Source of the DNA: Rhizobium sp. WYCCWR10014
Lineage (GTDB): Bacteria; Pseudomonadota; Alphaproteobacteria; Rhizobiales; Rhizobiaceae
DNA length: 64,000 nucleotides
Assembly (NCBI RefSeq): GCF_001657485.1
Contig: NZ_LXFU01000036.1
Span: 1-64,000, forward strand
Reading direction: 5' to 3'
In this document: piece after piece, positions 63,675 to 64,000 of the stretch
How positions within the stretch are numbered: position 1 is the first letter of the stretch
Layout of the letters: every line of letters starts with the position of its first letter
Position numbers and translations under genes: made by a program
Notes under the pieces: model-generated
What the model was told of the DNA's origin: nothing
The model's database searches: none
The model's input: only the letters and a program-made list of their open reading frames with translations

Positions 63675-64000
63675 TCATGCAAGGCGGGGCATCCACCACT
63701 TCGGCGCGGCGTTTTCCCGTTCGAGATAGGCGTTGAGGATCGCCTCGTCGGTCTCGCCGTTGAGAGTATATTCCTTAGCGTGGATACCGCCGCTGATGTA
63801 GAGAAGGTCGAGGCCGTAATTCAAGGCGCCGCGCACATCGGTCGGCATGCCGTCGCCGATCGCCAGCACGCGCTCGACCGGGAAATCGCCGCGAAGCTCG
63901 CGGGCAGCGGCCAGCGTCGCCTCGTAGATCGGCCGGTGCGGCTTGCCGGCGATGCGGGTGCTGCCGCCAAGCTGCTCGTAATAGGCGGCCATGGCGCCGG
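63675..64000 (-). CDS. HAD-IIA family hydrolase (TIGR01459 type), C-terminal part
   Basis: The frame is open from its stop at 63675 to the right edge, so the N-terminus is outside the window. Visible are GKPHRPIYEATLAAARELRG (substrate and HAD motif III Lys region), VLAIGDGMPTDVRGALNYGLDLLYISGGIH (motif IV, GDGMPTD) and the C-terminal WWMPRL. This is the rhizobial TIGR01459 family of NagD/4-nitrophenylphosphatase-like enzymes, substrate unknown. It ends 31 bases before ribF on the same strand and is probably cotranscribed with it. Confidence 0.88.
   Translation of the reverse strand, partial: GAMAAYYEQLGGSTRIAGKPHRPIYEATLAAARELRGDFPVERVLAIGDGMPTDVRGALNYGLDLLYISGGIHAKEYTLNGETDEAILNAYLERENAAPKWWMPRLA

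Noticed and set aside
1..64000. rRNA, tRNA, insertion sequences, phage genes
   Set aside because: I looked for these on both strands by eye and saw no tRNA-like cloverleaf, no rRNA segments, no transposase and no integrase; a tRNA scan would be needed to exclude them fully.

Overview
This is a GC-rich chromosomal window from an alphaproteobacterium of the Rhizobiaceae, most likely Rhizobium sensu stricto (R. leguminosarum/R. etli group). The reasons are the protein sequences (HPE1-like secreted protein, DUF2093 and DUF4170 small proteins, PAS-response regulator, De Ley-Doudoroff cluster), an F0 ATP synthase operon separate from F1 with paired b/b' subunits, and several intergenic palindromic elements of the RIME type. 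Almost everything is conserved core chromosome. I see no prophage, transposase, CRISPR array, rRNA or tRNA gene. The only accessory-looking cassette is a RES/Xre toxin-antitoxin pair.

Layout. 1-900: the 5' part of a methyl-accepting chemotaxis gene running off the left edge. 1.2-11.5 kb (minus strand): HPE1-like secreted protein, purD, DUF2207 protein, aroA, lemA, second DUF2207 protein (lipoprotein), glyQ, small membrane protein, S49 protease. 11.6-13 kb: mntH behind a Fur/Mur-like operator. 13-22 kb: TrmN6-like methyltransferase, DUF2007, then rightward ispB (polyprenyl synthase), a TPR protein, ispE, moaB, a small exported protein, a short glycosyltransferase, a PA0069-type radical SAM protein and rnhB. 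22.2-24.9 kb (minus): atpI-atpB-atpE-atpF'-atpF. 25-31.1 kb (minus): SleB-type hydrolase, corA-kup ion transport pair, Mrp/ApbC ATPase. 31.6-36.8 kb: an orphan LuxR regulator, then an IclR regulator divergent from an SDR-dgoK-dgoA-SMP30 operon for galactose/galactonate catabolism. 37-41 kb: PRC-barrel protein, GGDEF-EAL protein and a kinase-less PAS-PAS-REC protein with a perfect CtrA-like site upstream. 41-49.3 kb: mutL, DUF2093, then (minus) pmbA, CysQ/IMPase-like phosphatase, DUF4170, waaA, HAD hydrolase and lpxK, largely a Kdo/lipid A cluster. 49.4-53.6 kb (plus): KefB-like antiporter and a three-gene DUF2946/PepSY/copper-uptake-associated module. 53.6-57.7 kb: patatin, rsmD, an rluB-like gene with a 400-residue low-complexity tail, and tadA. 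57.8-64 kb: lipoprotein, ileS, the RES/Xre cassette on the opposite strand, ribF, and a partial HAD hydrolase.

How they work together: the window mixes translation and RNA modification (glyQ, ileS, rsmD, rluB, tadA, trmN6), energy (F0), isoprenoid/quinone precursors (ispE, ispB), envelope (waaA, lpxK, S49 protease, SleB, DUF2207), ion homeostasis (mntH, kup, corA, KefB, copper module) and signalling (MCP, LuxR, GGDEF-EAL, PAS-REC). No clearly new multi-gene system is evident. The points most worth a second look are the toxin-antitoxin pair wedged between ribF and ileS, a hairpin enclosing the rnhB start codon, the kinase-less PAS-REC protein under a CtrA-like site, and the tandem-repeat tail of the RluB-like enzyme.
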